Shown: positions 39,501 through 47,708 of the stretch, piece by piece
How positions within the stretch are numbered: the first letter of the stretch is position 1
Layout of the letters: each line of letters starts with the position of its first letter
From: Vespula vulgaris
Taxonomy: Eukaryota > Arthropoda > Insecta > Hymenoptera > Vespidae
Assembly: GCF_905475345.1 (NCBI RefSeq)
Contig: NC_066586.1
Span: 8,654,400 to 8,718,399 of the forward strand
Direction of reading: 5' to 3'
Length of the DNA stretch: 64,000 nucleotides
Notes under the pieces: generated by a model
Seen by the model: the letters and a program-made list of their open reading frames with translations, nothing else
Told to the model about the DNA's origin: nothing
The model's database searches: none
Translations under genes and position numbers: made by a program

Positions 39501-40174
39501 GAGCTGAGACAAAGATTAATGCAAGACAGCGAACGTTTTGCAGCTGCTATTCCTCGTGAGCATTGTTTTCTCTTTCTTCGCGCTCGTAGTGTTTCAAAAC
39601 GAGTAGAAAGATATCTAATTATTTTTATTGAAATGCACGATTGCGATATAAACTGACGTTTGAAAAACTCGTCGTCTTTTTAGATACAAGTCGTCCAAGG
39701 AAGGACTCCGAAGTTGACGGTCAGGATTACCACTTCATCTCTCGCTCCCAATTCGAATCCGACATTCTCTGTCGGAAGTTCGTTGAACACGGCGAGTACG
39801 AGAAAGCGTATTACGGTACTTCCGTCGAGGCTATAAGATCGGTTGTGAATTCTGGGAAGATCTGCGTCTTGAACTTACATCCTCAAAGCTTGAAGATCCT
39901 ACGGAGTTCGGATTTAAAACCATACGTGGTCTTTGTAGCACCTCCTAGTCTCGAGAAGTTACGACAAAAACGTATTAAAAGTAACGAGAGCTTTAAGGAA
40001 GAAGAATTGAAGGACATAATAGAGAAGGCTCGAGAGATGGAGGACAAGTACGGTCATCTATTCGACATGATCATCATTAATAACGATACGGATCGTGCTT
40101 ATAATCAACTTCTTACGGAGATCAATTCATTAGAAAGGGAACCACAATGGGTACCTGCGTCTTGGATTCAGTAA
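2798..40174 (+). CDS. sdt: Stardust / PALS1 (MPP5) MAGUK polarity scaffold, 16 coding exons (full gene span)
   Basis: Core scaffold of the apical Crumbs-PATJ-Lin-7 complex beneath epithelial and photoreceptor apical membranes. Proposed coding exons: 2798-3032, 3525-3585, 4277-4358, 7317-7402, 7848-8010, 8784-8968, 28317-31002, 31876-32052, 36756-36951, 37368-37603, 37916-38234, 38308-38522, 38597-38799, 39137-39309, 39391-39555, 39684-40174. Every junction has GT-AG ends and matching phase, giving 5673 nt (about 1890 aa). Domain order from the N-terminus: polyQ, ECR1, ECR2, two L27, PDZ, SH3, hook, GUK. It is much longer than vertebrate PALS1 (about 675 aa) because of the N-terminal half, as in insect Stardust. 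Identification rests on close similarity to PALS1 across PDZ-SH3-GUK, for example [11 protein letters not shown] in SH3 and the C-terminal PQWVP. The N-terminal exons 1-6 are less certain than exons 7-16. Confidence 0.96.
5165..5558 (+). pseudogene. Degraded DNA-transposon ORF fragment
   Basis: On the plus strand the frame reads through [10 protein letters not shown], a lesion-rich stretch, [13 protein letters not shown] and a TAA near 5341. It then resumes in a shifted frame with [18 protein letters not shown], a serine/arginine segment, and [15 protein letters not shown] to a TAG at 5558. From memory this order (H-K-x-L-I-H-G, then 'IGQLSEEAQE...', then R-K-x-S-R...N-x-D-x-x-x-x-L-L-x-x-S-D) matches a repeated, transposon-encoded protein common in insect genomes. 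No intact ORF or terminal repeats remain. It is an old insertion in a stardust intron. Confidence 0.45.
6315..6580. repeat. TA/TG and (ATAC)n microsatellite cluster
   Basis: Alternating TA/TG runs at 6315-6399, a short unique spacer, then ATAC tetranucleotide repeats to about 6580. Reading frames here are pure Y/I/C/M repeats and are not genes. Confidence 0.9.
7195..7250. repeat. (TTTCTC)n hexanucleotide repeat
   Basis: About nine copies of TTTCTC within the polypyrimidine region upstream of stardust exon 4, whose acceptor is at 7316/7317. Confidence 0.9.
10559..10649 (+). CDS. Possible alternative terminal exon of stardust (Cys-rich tail)
   Basis: A GC-rich 90 bp segment follows a CAG acceptor (AAATTCAG at 10551-10558). 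Spliced in phase from exon 6 it reads [18 protein letters not shown]..., ending at TGA 10647-10649. A polyadenylation signal AATAAA follows at 10653-10658. This would make a short, C-terminally truncated product with a Cys-rich tail. All three frames are open over most of this short GC-rich island, so the reading frame is not secure. A TATAAAG at 10488-10494 suggests it could instead be the start of an unrelated transcript. Low confidence. Confidence 0.22.
12974..13053. repeat. (TA)n microsatellite
   Basis: TA repeat with TG interruptions in stardust intron 6. Confidence 0.9.
13724..13842 (+). CDS. sdt: Probable alternative first coding exon of stardust (form b)
   Basis: ATG at 13724, preceded by GAGAAAAA, opens 39 codons: [15 protein letters not shown], then a Cys/aromatic-rich stretch [19 protein letters not shown], ending FC plus AG before a GTAACG donor. 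It ends in phase 2, exactly what exon 7 (28317) needs; the join reads ...[12 protein letters not shown]. The protein-like composition in this frame against AT-rich flanks, the good start context and the phase match support an isoform initiating here. No domain is recognised. The four cysteines could be lipidated or bind metal (inference). Confidence 0.6.
13843..16414 (+). other. stardust intron 6, middle part
   Basis: AT-rich intron with one possible small minus-strand gene at about 15006-15287 (separate entry). The segment at 15690-15930 is AT-rich and ends in CACACCCTGT, a motif often seen at the ends of insect transposable elements. No element boundary could be drawn. Confidence 0.4.
15006..15287 (-). 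CDS. Possible small minus-strand gene nested in stardust intron
   Basis: Reading on the minus strand from an ATG at 15287, the frame gives [20 protein letters not shown], then [39 protein letters not shown], and a hydrophobic Phe-rich end with stop at 15006. An in-frame ATG nine codons upstream (15314) is an alternative start. The first 75 residues have ordinary protein composition and codon use, unlike surrounding intron. The Phe-rich end comes from an A/T-rich stretch and may be past the true end or splice site. Possible upstream minus-strand exons near 15370-15450 could not be confirmed. No family is recognised; it may be a small gene, a retrocopy or chance. Confidence 0.3.
   Translation of the reverse strand: MSRRSVLSENMRKGKADFLRKAELLNDKGIALEIDEQMPLVKPPLSYVLKWMPERKKGRRKRRIWMTRREFILFFFLFSRNEIFFFLVLYFVR
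16415..16528 (+). CDS. sdt: Probable alternative 5' exon of stardust with start codon (form c)
   Basis: Strong acceptor (TTTTTTGTATTTCAG) and GTGAGT donor bound a 114-nt exon. The ATG at 16468 gives [20 protein letters not shown] plus one base, so the exon ends in phase 1. An in-frame stop lies upstream, so the first part is 5' UTR and a non-coding exon must precede it. The phase does not fit exon 7, but it fits the 68-nt exon at 31227, which continues in phase into exon 8. That chain would give an isoform without the polyQ/ECR1 exon but with ECR2, L27, PDZ, SH3 and GUK. Exon boundaries are seen; the connection is inference. Confidence 0.5.
17696..18123. mobile_element. MITE-like inverted-repeat element (about 430 bp)
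   Basis: The left arm (17696-17838) and the reverse complement of the right arm (17985-18123) are clearly homologous over about 140 bp. Shared blocks include CAGAGAGT near the ends, GTCGAAAATGTA / GTTGAAAATGTA, GAGAAAAATAACTTT and ACTGTAA-TTTCGACT. The roughly 145 bp interior has no ORF. A clear target-site duplication was not seen. Long imperfect terminal inverted repeats, no coding capacity and an intronic location fit an old non-autonomous DNA transposon. The family is not identified. Confidence 0.75.
18182..18238. repeat. TG/TA microsatellite
   Basis: GTGTGT followed by a long (TA)n run, 60 bp beyond the inverted-repeat element. Confidence 0.9.
19219..19263. repeat. (GAC)n triplet repeat
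   Basis: Near-perfect CGA/GAC repeat with one CAA interruption inside the GC-rich island. Confidence 0.9.
20097..20184. repeat. (CGT)n triplet repeat
   Basis: About 28 CGT/GAC-type triplets with a few interruptions, about 105 bp upstream of the candidate start codon at 20290. If transcribed it would lie in a 5' UTR. Confidence 0.9.
20290..20321 (+). CDS. sdt: Probable alternative first coding exon of stardust (form d)
   Basis: ATG at 20290 in context GAAGAAAATG opens [10 protein letters not shown] plus AT before a GTGAGT donor. It ends in phase 2, so joining exon 7 gives ...[13 protein letters not shown]. The start context, strong donor, phase match and position at the end of a GC-rich promoter-like island support it. 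The coding part is only 32 nt, so chance cannot be excluded without transcripts. A second donor (GTACGT) at 20685 lies downstream (see findings). Confidence 0.5.
23817..23951. repeat. (TA)n / (GTAT)n microsatellite
   Basis: TA repeat with ATACAT interruptions changing into GTAT tetranucleotides. Confidence 0.9.
26633..26739 (+). CDS. Weak candidate alternative first exon of stardust
   Basis: ATG in a very good start context (ACACCATGGGA) opens [20 protein letters not shown] and continues [15 protein letters not shown] to two bases before GTATGT. Phase 2 fits exon 7. Composition is protein-like, but there is no promoter evidence and the frame is also open upstream. It may be chance. Confidence 0.25.
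28317..31002 (+). CDS. sdt: stardust exon 7: large exon with polyQ and ECR1 (PAR-6-binding) motif
   Basis: Single 2686-nt exon, residues about 271-1166 of the long form. It begins SRRRSGSG, followed by a run of 12 glutamines. Next come [12 protein letters not shown] (28501-28536), an acidic Glu/Lys-rich stretch (28798-28880), many Ser-rich phosphorylation-type segments, and [12 protein letters not shown] (29800-29835). The last matches ECR1 of PALS1 (REMAVDCP), which binds the PDZ domain of PAR-6. The exon ends [16 protein letters not shown] before GTAAAC. Drosophila stardust also has a large alternatively used exon in this region. Most of the exon is predicted disordered from composition. 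Strong CG-ending codon use across the exon sets it apart from flanking intron. Confidence 0.93.
31227..31294 (+). CDS. sdt: Probable alternative exon of stardust between exons 7 and 8
   Basis: 68-nt segment with a CAAATCAG acceptor and an ATG|GTAAAG donor. In one frame it enters in phase 1 and leaves in phase 0, reading [22 protein letters not shown]. It then joins exon 8 as ...[11 protein letters not shown]. It cannot follow exon 7 in frame. It fits after the phase-1 exon at 16415-16528 (or after exon 1), or it can supply its own ATG (31256). It therefore looks like part of an isoform without the ECR1 exon. Phase logic is seen; expression is inference. Confidence 0.45.
31466..31770. repeat. 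(TA)n and (TTTC)n microsatellites
   Basis: TA run at 31466-31520 and a TTTC/CT run at 31705-31770 in the intron before exon 8. Confidence 0.9.
31876..36951 (+). CDS. sdt: stardust exons 8 and 9: ECR2 region
   Basis: Exon 8 (31876-32052) reads [20 protein letters not shown], a proline-rich stretch and HSIRKYQ. Exon 9 (36756-36951) continues [20 protein letters not shown], then GSTKLQALE. Together [21 protein letters not shown]... matches the ECR2 segment of PALS1 (LERIRQQQEDMRRRREEE followed by SMRLKKLAQ), a second conserved PAR-6-contacting region. Residues about 1167-1290. Exon 9 ends in phase 1. The 4.7 kb intron between them may contain a cassette exon at 33662-33769 (see findings). Confidence 0.92.
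33539..33591. repeat. (TC)n microsatellite
   Basis: CT-rich run of about 50 bp, about 70 bp upstream of a candidate cassette exon. Confidence 0.9.
34761..34816. repeat. (GCATC)n pentanucleotide repeat
   Basis: About ten copies of TCGCA/GCATC, with one CGCCGCATC variant at the end. It is GC-rich compared with every other microsatellite of the window except the triplet repeats. Confidence 0.95.
37368..38045 (+). CDS. sdt: stardust exons 10-11a: tandem L27 domains
   Basis: Exon 10 (37368-37603) and the first part of exon 11 (from 37916) encode two L27-type helical modules. The first covers [15 protein letters not shown]...[16 protein letters not shown]. The second covers CVDVLEKWQ...[22 protein letters not shown], comparable with LNTPHIQALLLAHD in PALS1. 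In this family the N-terminal L27 binds PATJ and the C-terminal one binds Lin-7. Residues about 1291-1420. A Ser/Pro-rich linker ([16 protein letters not shown]) follows before the PDZ domain. Confidence 0.93.
38046..38522 (+). CDS. sdt: stardust exons 11b-12: PDZ domain
   Basis: The PDZ domain spans the end of exon 11 (to 38234) and exon 12 (38308-38522), residues about 1449-1530. It begins NIKIIRIEK with carboxylate-binding loop PLGATV. Exon 12 continues [20 protein letters not shown] and [15 protein letters not shown], near-identical to PALS1. It binds the C-terminal ERLI tail of Crumbs in this family. The junction restores a Gly codon (G|GT). Confidence 0.95.
38597..39309 (+). CDS. sdt: stardust exons 13-14: SH3 domain and hook
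   Basis: Exon 13 (38597-38799) encodes the SH3 domain: [59 protein letters not shown]. Exon 14 (39137-39309) encodes the basic hook ([11 protein letters not shown], then [10 protein letters not shown]) and an insert [11 protein letters not shown] just before GTAAAC. The insert is absent from vertebrate PALS1 and could be skipped through an upstream in-phase GT at 39277 (see findings). Residues about 1548-1672. Confidence 0.94.
39391..40174 (+). CDS. sdt: stardust exons 15-16: guanylate kinase-like domain and C-terminus
   Basis: Exon 15 (39391-39555) reads [18 protein letters not shown] then [20 protein letters not shown]. Exon 16 (39684-40174) reads [51 protein letters not shown], and ends [11 protein letters not shown] with TAA at 40172-40174. 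The P-loop is [10 protein letters not shown] and lacks the Gly-Lys-Ser/Thr of active guanylate kinases, as is normal for MAGUK pseudokinases. In this family the PDZ-SH3-GUK unit binds Crumbs cooperatively. Confidence 0.96.
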
Positions 40175-42884
40175 TGGTATACTGAATGGACGACGAATGT
40201 GTCTTAGATATCAATGCCATCGCGAGTTTAATGGCACGTTACTAAATACCGATTAAGAAACAGATTATAATATAAATGAATCGATTCTTTCGTAAGTACT
40301 TACTCGTTACTGGTCTTGCGTGGTAAACTTGTACCTTGTTAAACGATCGCAAGTACTACGATCGGGATGCCAATTGACGATCATTTAAAAATTGAAATCT
40401 TGTAGTTCCTGATGGCCGAGGTTCGCACATCTTCGTAAGCGAGTCTCCATGATGTCAAAACAACATTGATCGATCTGAATCGGTTCGACCCGGACGATAA
40501 GATTTTTGAAAGAACGATGCCAATTTCTCATGTTAGAATTATAAATGCAGAAAATCTTGTCGATCCCGGGATAACCGTAATTATGTAGAATTAATTCGTT
40601 TAAAACGAGGGAAAAAAAAGAAATCGAGTTGACGCGTGAAACGCATTCGCAAAAAGTTTTATATTTCGATCGTCTATTTGGACCTTCGTATTGCAATACA
40701 ATATATATTTATCCAATCACTTTTCGATTTACTATAACGAAATCGACGTGTGTATTATATTTCAAATCACTTTCTCATTTCTTCCTCCTCCATTAACTTA
40801 TCGCGAGATCATTAACGATTATTTGTTGTCTCATTTAGAAAACAAATCTCTATTGAAATTCTTATTTTACATTGCGACGAAAGAATTGTATCTCCCGACT
40901 TATAAATATAATAGAGATGTCGACTGATGATCGTACTCGCGAATAAGTCGTTTTAATGCGACAGTTTGGACGTACATAAAACTATTAATAGAACTCTGTT
41001 TAGATAAATTCATCACTTGTCTACTAGTTCGTTTATGGAGAAAGAGAACTATTACTTTAAAAAGTCCTTAGAGAACTGTTGGATGTATAAAGAAAAAAAA
41101 AAAAATAGGACGTAGAATGGAAAAGTGAAGAAGAATGGAAAAGTTAAGGATGCGTTTAGTAAAAAGATAAGAAAATAGTAATTCTCCGTATTTAAAATGC
41201 GAATAAAATGCAGCTCGGTGTTCGACTTAAAATGGTGCTTCAAAGTTGACATGGTTCCTTGTGATTAGGTCATCGATATATTTTCTTGTGCTTCTTAGAT
41301 ATTTTAAATACGCGTAGTCCGTTAAAAGTGAACGATGATAAAACGATGATATAGTTTAGACGGGGAAGTTACTCATTTTACCGTCCTGCGTAAACAGTGT
41401 ATAAACTTAATGAATATTCGAATAGATACGAGCGATTAGTTACGATCGACACTGTTACATTAATAACGACTAATTCTTTAGTATGATCATAAAGTTCTTA
41501 GAGACAAGATCGTTAGAGAGACTTCCGTTACGTCTTCGATGATTTACTTTTGTAAAAATTCGTGCCGTCGGATCGATATTATTAGACAAGAAGTATTTTA
41601 TAAAAATAGTATCTTTTTTATAAATATAATTTTAAAGAGTTTCAGCATATCACACGCAAGAAATTCATACGAATCATAATACTCGTGAAATCCGTGACTC
41701 CTTTATTCTTGGCATAGCTATTGACTTTTATCGCACGTCTCTAATAACAATAGTTATAAAAAGGTAAATTCTCTCTGTGCACGAATAAATCGTTACGAAC
41801 ATCGTAGGAGTCGCTAAAATTAACGTCGAAAAAAGTCTTTTTAATACTCTTTTTCTAAAAGTACGCCAGAATGTTACATCGTGCCAACGTCTTTGCACTT
41901 CTATCATAGTTTCGATCGTCGTATTACCCTAACTCCGAACTCCCTTTCAAAAATTCCTAACTTACGATATGGTCGATGTAAAGTCGAGCAGTAAATTAAA
42001 AAAAAAAAAAAGAATGGCGCTCATAGTGTTATCGATGTGCCCCTCATACCCCAGATTCCGTCTCGCGTGTATTCACGTACTGATTATTAAAAATTAGGAT
42101 TACGAATACTGCTCCGAAAGTGCGTTTACAAGCTGATTTTTTCTAACCAAAAGATCGTTATGATCTTCCCATTAAATTCCTAAGCAAACTCCGAGTATAT
42201 CTTCCATTGTTTATTTCCATAGTTACGATATAAAAACAATTAGACTGAATCTATCTTGTAAACTCGCTTTTCGAATCAGTTTCATAATAGCGATATTAAG
42301 GAGCGAAGAAAGTTTATCAAAAAGAAGAAAAATTAAGAGTAAGAAATAAAGTGAAAGAAAAAGAAAAAAAAAAGAAATAAGTCAGATCACTCTGGTCGGT
42401 CTAACAAAAAAATATGGGCGAAATTTCGCATGGATCAAGTAGAGCAGATTAAACGTTCATTAGATCGATGGTGTTAAGATTAATTGTCGAGAACAGAATA
42501 GATATTTAAGATAAAAAAACATAAATGTCGATGTCGAAGCATTGTAAAACTAGACACATTATTAGAGAACTATTACATCGTGATAACGTTATAAAAAATA
42601 CCTATAGCCAAGGATACCTACGGAGAGGACAAAAAATATATAAAATATTAAGCTAACTCGTCCCATGGGACGAACTAAATAAGGAAGAGGGGACAATATT
42701 CTGCCAAGTTTATTAAAAGAGAGAAATAATACGCGGACGATATCTGAGATGTGCCAAAATACTTTTGGGTAAATGTTTAGTGGAGGATTTAAATAAACAA
42801 AAGGAAAATAGAAAGAAAGAGAGAAAGAAGAAAAAGAAAACGTGTTTTAAAATGCGCTCAAAAGGCACCTTTAGAACGTATACA

Positions 42885-43078
42885 TACACACACACACACA
42901 CACACACACATAAATTATATATATATACATAATATTAATTATGTAAATATTTGTGTACTTGTATAGAGATGAAGAAGATGAAAAAAAGAAAATATCGTCA
43001 TCATCGCCATCTTTCATCATCATTGTCATTATTATTACTACTTCTACCACTACTATTAACTACTTAATACTATCATCA

Positions 43079-43127
<49 letters not shown>

Positions 43128-43585
43128 TACTGCTCCTCTATTATTGGCTACTACTGTTACCACTATTGCTATTACTCTCTCGATATAAACGAGTACTTAA
43201 ATGTTATCCTTATTACGCGTTTTTGTTATTACGATATGAATTATTAATTTTATCATTATTATTATTATTATTACTATTATTATTATTATACACTCATTTA
43301 TTATTGTTTTTATTATCGTCGATACATTTATAATATGTCTATCGTGAATCTTAACTGACTATACGCGTGCCACATAAAAGCGTTTGGACGGCAATAGAAT
43401 ATTTAAGCAGTTACGTCAAATTTAATTGAATTTTTTTGTAAGCGTTGCCATTATGTCGGTTTTATTTTCATCGACGATTTTTTTTTTACTAAGAAAGAAA
43501 ATATCTTCGTTTGACATAGAAGTAAAAAATGAACTATTTCGAATGCACGAGTTGTATCATAAGTGTAAAATGAGTTTTGCAATAC

Positions 43586-43630
<45 letters not shown>
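42885..43630. repeat. CA, TA and ATT microsatellite cluster
   Basis: CA run (42885-42910), TA run (43086-43122), ATT triplets (about 43255-43290) and a second TA run (43589-43629). Confidence 0.9.
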
Positions 43631-43634
<4 letters not shown>

Positions 43635-44346
43635 GTATGTATATATTATATCCTTCAGCGATGAAAGAGCGTGTATATTATGATTATCGTTATTATTACT
43701 ATTATTATTTTTATTATTATTATCATCATTATTATTATTATTATTATGATTAACTCGAGAAATGTTTATAAACGATAAGTATTATTATCAATGATATTAA
43801 TTACTTTATCTAACGTAATGTGAACATAACATGAAGAAAATATGAACACGCATATGTGAGTGTGTGAGTCGATGTATTAGTGCGTTAATTATTATAGCGT
43901 ACTTATGCACGGATGAATGTAATATTAGTGAGTGCAAATATATTTACTTATTATGTATAGAATGAAAGAACGGCGAAAAGAAGTAAAAACAATAGAATAG
44001 ATAGACGACTGTTGAATGTATATTTTTAAGCTTTTGGTTGCTAAAAATAATATATTATTTACATTGTTATATCAATCATCGATGCTGTTAATGTCTTCGA
44101 TCAGTGGCGATTCGATTTCATTTGAATCGATAAACGATAGATAATAATATTTCCGTCTGTAAAAGAGAAATGAGAAATTTTAGAACTTTTTATCCTTTAT
44201 GCAACAATTTATATTCTTCGTTCGATAAATTATTTCGTCGAATCGAAATATTTTTCGAAATCTGACTTAAAAAATTTGTTTCAAGAACATTATAAGATAT
44301 TAATCGTATTCTTTTTCATAGCAACGCACTCCCCTTTTTTGACCGA

Positions 44347-44379
44347 ATTAATAATAATAATAATAATGATAATAATAAA

Positions 44380-44427
<48 letters not shown>
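44347..44427. repeat. (AAT)n triplet repeat
   Basis: About 27 AAT triplets with two interruptions. Confidence 0.95.
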
Positions 44428-45683
44428 CGAAGAAATAATAAATTAAATTAATTAGAGACATTCGACCGTCTTCCGTGTGTCCGTAAAAGAATTTCGTTTC
44501 TTTTTTACGTAGGAAATCGACGAAGCACGATAAATGATTAGATAGTTAGAACAGATAAAAATGTGCATTCTCAATGTCGTCGTTCTTTATCTCGGTGATA
44601 TTTATATCCGTTTACGTACATATATGCATACATATTATACGTATAAATACAAATGAAAAGAATAAGAACGGTTTTATGTAGTATTACACGACTAGCAATA
44701 CACCGAATATATATATATATATTATATTATATACATATATTATATGTATAATATATATAATATATATACAGAGAGAGAGAGAAAGAAATAAGAGAAGAAA
44801 GAAAAATTAAAAGTTTGCAGAAAAAGAAAAAGGTATATATACACGTAAACGAAATATTCTAAACTACAGTTCTTCCGATATAGATGTATCGGTATAATAT
44901 GTAAATACGTATTTTGAGCTGTAAGAATTCGTCATTAATGAGAACGAATATGGATCTCGTTAACGGACTTCGCAATAAGTTATTATAATTAAGTATACTG
45001 GAAGAAGCTGCCCAGAGTTCATCATTTTTATTGCAAGATCCGATAAACATATTTTGACATATTTCAATATTTGAGACGTTAAATATCTTTTGGATTTGAA
45101 GAACAATAGAAATGTTTTCTGTGAATAAGCAGACGGCCATTGCTTATTTATCCGAATTCTTAAAAAGCATTTAAGGAGACTCATGATGATATATATAGCA
45201 AAACTCAAGTCCAAAAGATATCAAAGAACGTCTTTAAAATTTTTTCATTCATTATTTCGAGAATGTTAATAATAAGAAGAAAAACAAAAATATAAAAAAA
45301 ACAAAAAATTGAGTAAGTAAAATTTTTCATAATAAAATACTTGTAACTAACATCACTTTTCCGCGAAATCCGTTAATGCGATCCTTCCTATGTATTGTAA
45401 TCGACGTGTACACAAATATATACATATGTATATGTGTATGTATACAGTGCGTGTAATATGTACATATAAAAATTTAGAGAACTTCCAATTTTAAACGAAC
45501 AATTGAAATTTACGTATGAATAACTTCACTTTGATAAGGACTTAACAAATTCGTGAGAAGTAGTCCAAAAATACGAAGAAAAAAAAATAAAACGAAGAAG
45601 ATGCAAAAAAGAAAAACGTTAATATAAATATCTTCGCGTTAATCTAAGTCGATATATAATTAATTCGCGCGAGATAAAGAGAG

Positions 45684-45687
<4 letters not shown>

Positions 45688-45734
<47 letters not shown>
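45688..45734. repeat. (GA)n microsatellite
   Basis: Perfect GA run of about 23 units. Confidence 0.95.
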
Positions 45735-45736
<2 letters not shown>

Positions 45737-46124
45737 AACATAATAACGTCGATGATCTCGCGATGATCTAGACCGATTGTTTTTTGAAAATTTATTATGT
45801 AAATAGTAAGGAGATTTCCACCCGTGCGTGTTGAGCGTTGCGATTTAAGGGGTTCAATGAGGATTTATCTCGATTTAGCGATTGAAAGATTGCTGATACT
45901 TCATCCCCCATTCAGTCTACGTTCTGTTACATATTGCGTTAAATAAAAAATTACTGTAATATTTTGAAGCTCGCCTAGAGAGATTTTAGCCCGATATTTA
46001 GAAAATGAAGAAAGAAAATTTTTCAAATGGACAATTTATATTTTCTCATTAGATTTCTTTGAATAAGAATTATTTCTTTTTATAAAGAATAATACGTATA
46101 GATAATGGTAATGATCAAAATCAT

Positions 46125-46267
46125 ATACAGGATGGACCGTATAAGACGATCTTTATTATATATTTTAAAATATATATAACAAGTGAATTGAAATGATATA
46201 ACAAGTATATAAACAAGTCATTGAAATTATTGAAATACTTGATACAGTTACATAGTTCAACCTGTAT
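46125..46267. mobile_element. Possible tiny inverted-repeat element (143 bp)
   Basis: Ends are ATACAGGATGGACCGTATAA on the left and, reversed and complemented, ATACAGGTTGAACTATGTAA on the right, matching at about 14-15 of 20 positions. The AT-rich interior has no ORF. The 'ATACAGG(A/T)TG(G/A)AC' end resembles termini of small insect repeats. No target duplication was recognised. Confidence 0.35.
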
Positions 46268-47708
46268 GTATAAGAATATTATCCATTAACAAGTAATTAT
46301 ACAATCATCTACATATCTATAAAATTTATTACAACATGAGCGAGCACAGGAAGATACTACATATTTACATAGAGAGCACTTTCGTTTATTTGGTCAGTAT
46401 TTTCATTAATTTATGGTAAGTATTTTGTAAAATAAATGGTCAGTATATATAAATATTTTGGTCAGTATAAATAATTAAGTTTCATGGTTACATCAGAGTT
46501 ACATTTATGTATCATATATTACTTACTAATATTTTATTATAAATACTGACGATTTATTTAAAATTTTGACGAAATGTTTAAAAATGTTGACCCAATAAAT
46601 AGCAGCCTAAAAAAATAAAAAAAAAAAACGAAGTATACGGTAAGTATAATTGAGTTAAGGATATAAAAAAAAAGATCGAAGAAAATAGGATGACGCATTA
46701 GGAACATAGTGTTGACTCATTAGATTTAGAAATGAAGAAAATTTTGCTATATATAGAAAAAGAATAAAGTTTTTTCAAGGTATTATATTCAAGTTCAAAG
46801 TAAAAGTTTCAAAGTACTAATTAACGAGTAATCATTATACTAATTCAAATGAGAACACACCTGCTAGAATCGTAAAGACATAAAACGCTTTAGTGACTTT
46901 TGTTCTCAACTGGATAACGCTTCATCGATCGAGCGAACGAAGCAGAGCGTTCCACTTAAAGATTGACATTAGGAATTAATGAAGCATCGTGTTACGGCAT
47001 AAGTATGCCACTTGAAACTATAATAGGTATTCACATCTAAAGCTCCTTTCTTTAAGGTATGCGAATTCTACTGGTATGTATGTACCTACACACGATACAA
47101 AATATACTCTTATTTTGTTATTATCCTATTCTTGAATACGACCAGTCGTAATAATCAGTTACGTTGAATGAGAACCTGTCAAGAAAAACAAAATTAAAAT
47201 ATGCTAAAGAAATGCCTCGGATATAATATATCCGATATAATATAATATAATATAATAGCCTTAATATCTGGAAAAGAAAAATATCAGAAAATTGAACCAT
47301 TAAAAAGCGTCGAACGATGATTCCTTTTTTCTTAAATAAACTGATCGATTTCATGAAACGTAAGAAGTAAAGAAGATCGTAAAGTTTAATGCTAATTACG
47401 AAAAATGTTGAACAATCGTGTTCTTTGCTTTCTTTTTTTTTAGAGAATACTGATAGATCATACTGATGGAATACTATTTGAATAAATTTCAACGAAGAGA
47501 AAAGAATGAACTACAATGAGTAAGAAACAATAATTTCTTTTCGATGTAAACAAGTAATTCGTTCCATTTGTTTTTATAGAAACGATCGAACGAACGTTCT
47601 TGTTTCGATCGGTTGCACATCGTGTCCAAGACTGGTTTCCCTCGCATCCTCCAAGGTCGCGATGTTAGGTCCCGTTAAGTTTCGATTGAACTGTAACACG
47701 CGATACGT

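Larger units (their letters stand above)
40175..47708 (+). other. stardust 3' UTR and repeat-rich intergenic DNA
   Basis: No coding exon was found. The first AATAAA after the stop is at 41202-41207; many more follow, so the 3' end cannot be fixed. The region carries CA (42885-42910), TA (43086-43122, 43589-43629), ATT/AAT (43255-43290, 44347-44427) and GA (45688-45734) microsatellites, a TA inverted repeat at about 44706-44770, and a small inverted-repeat element at 46125-46267. Confidence 0.5.
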
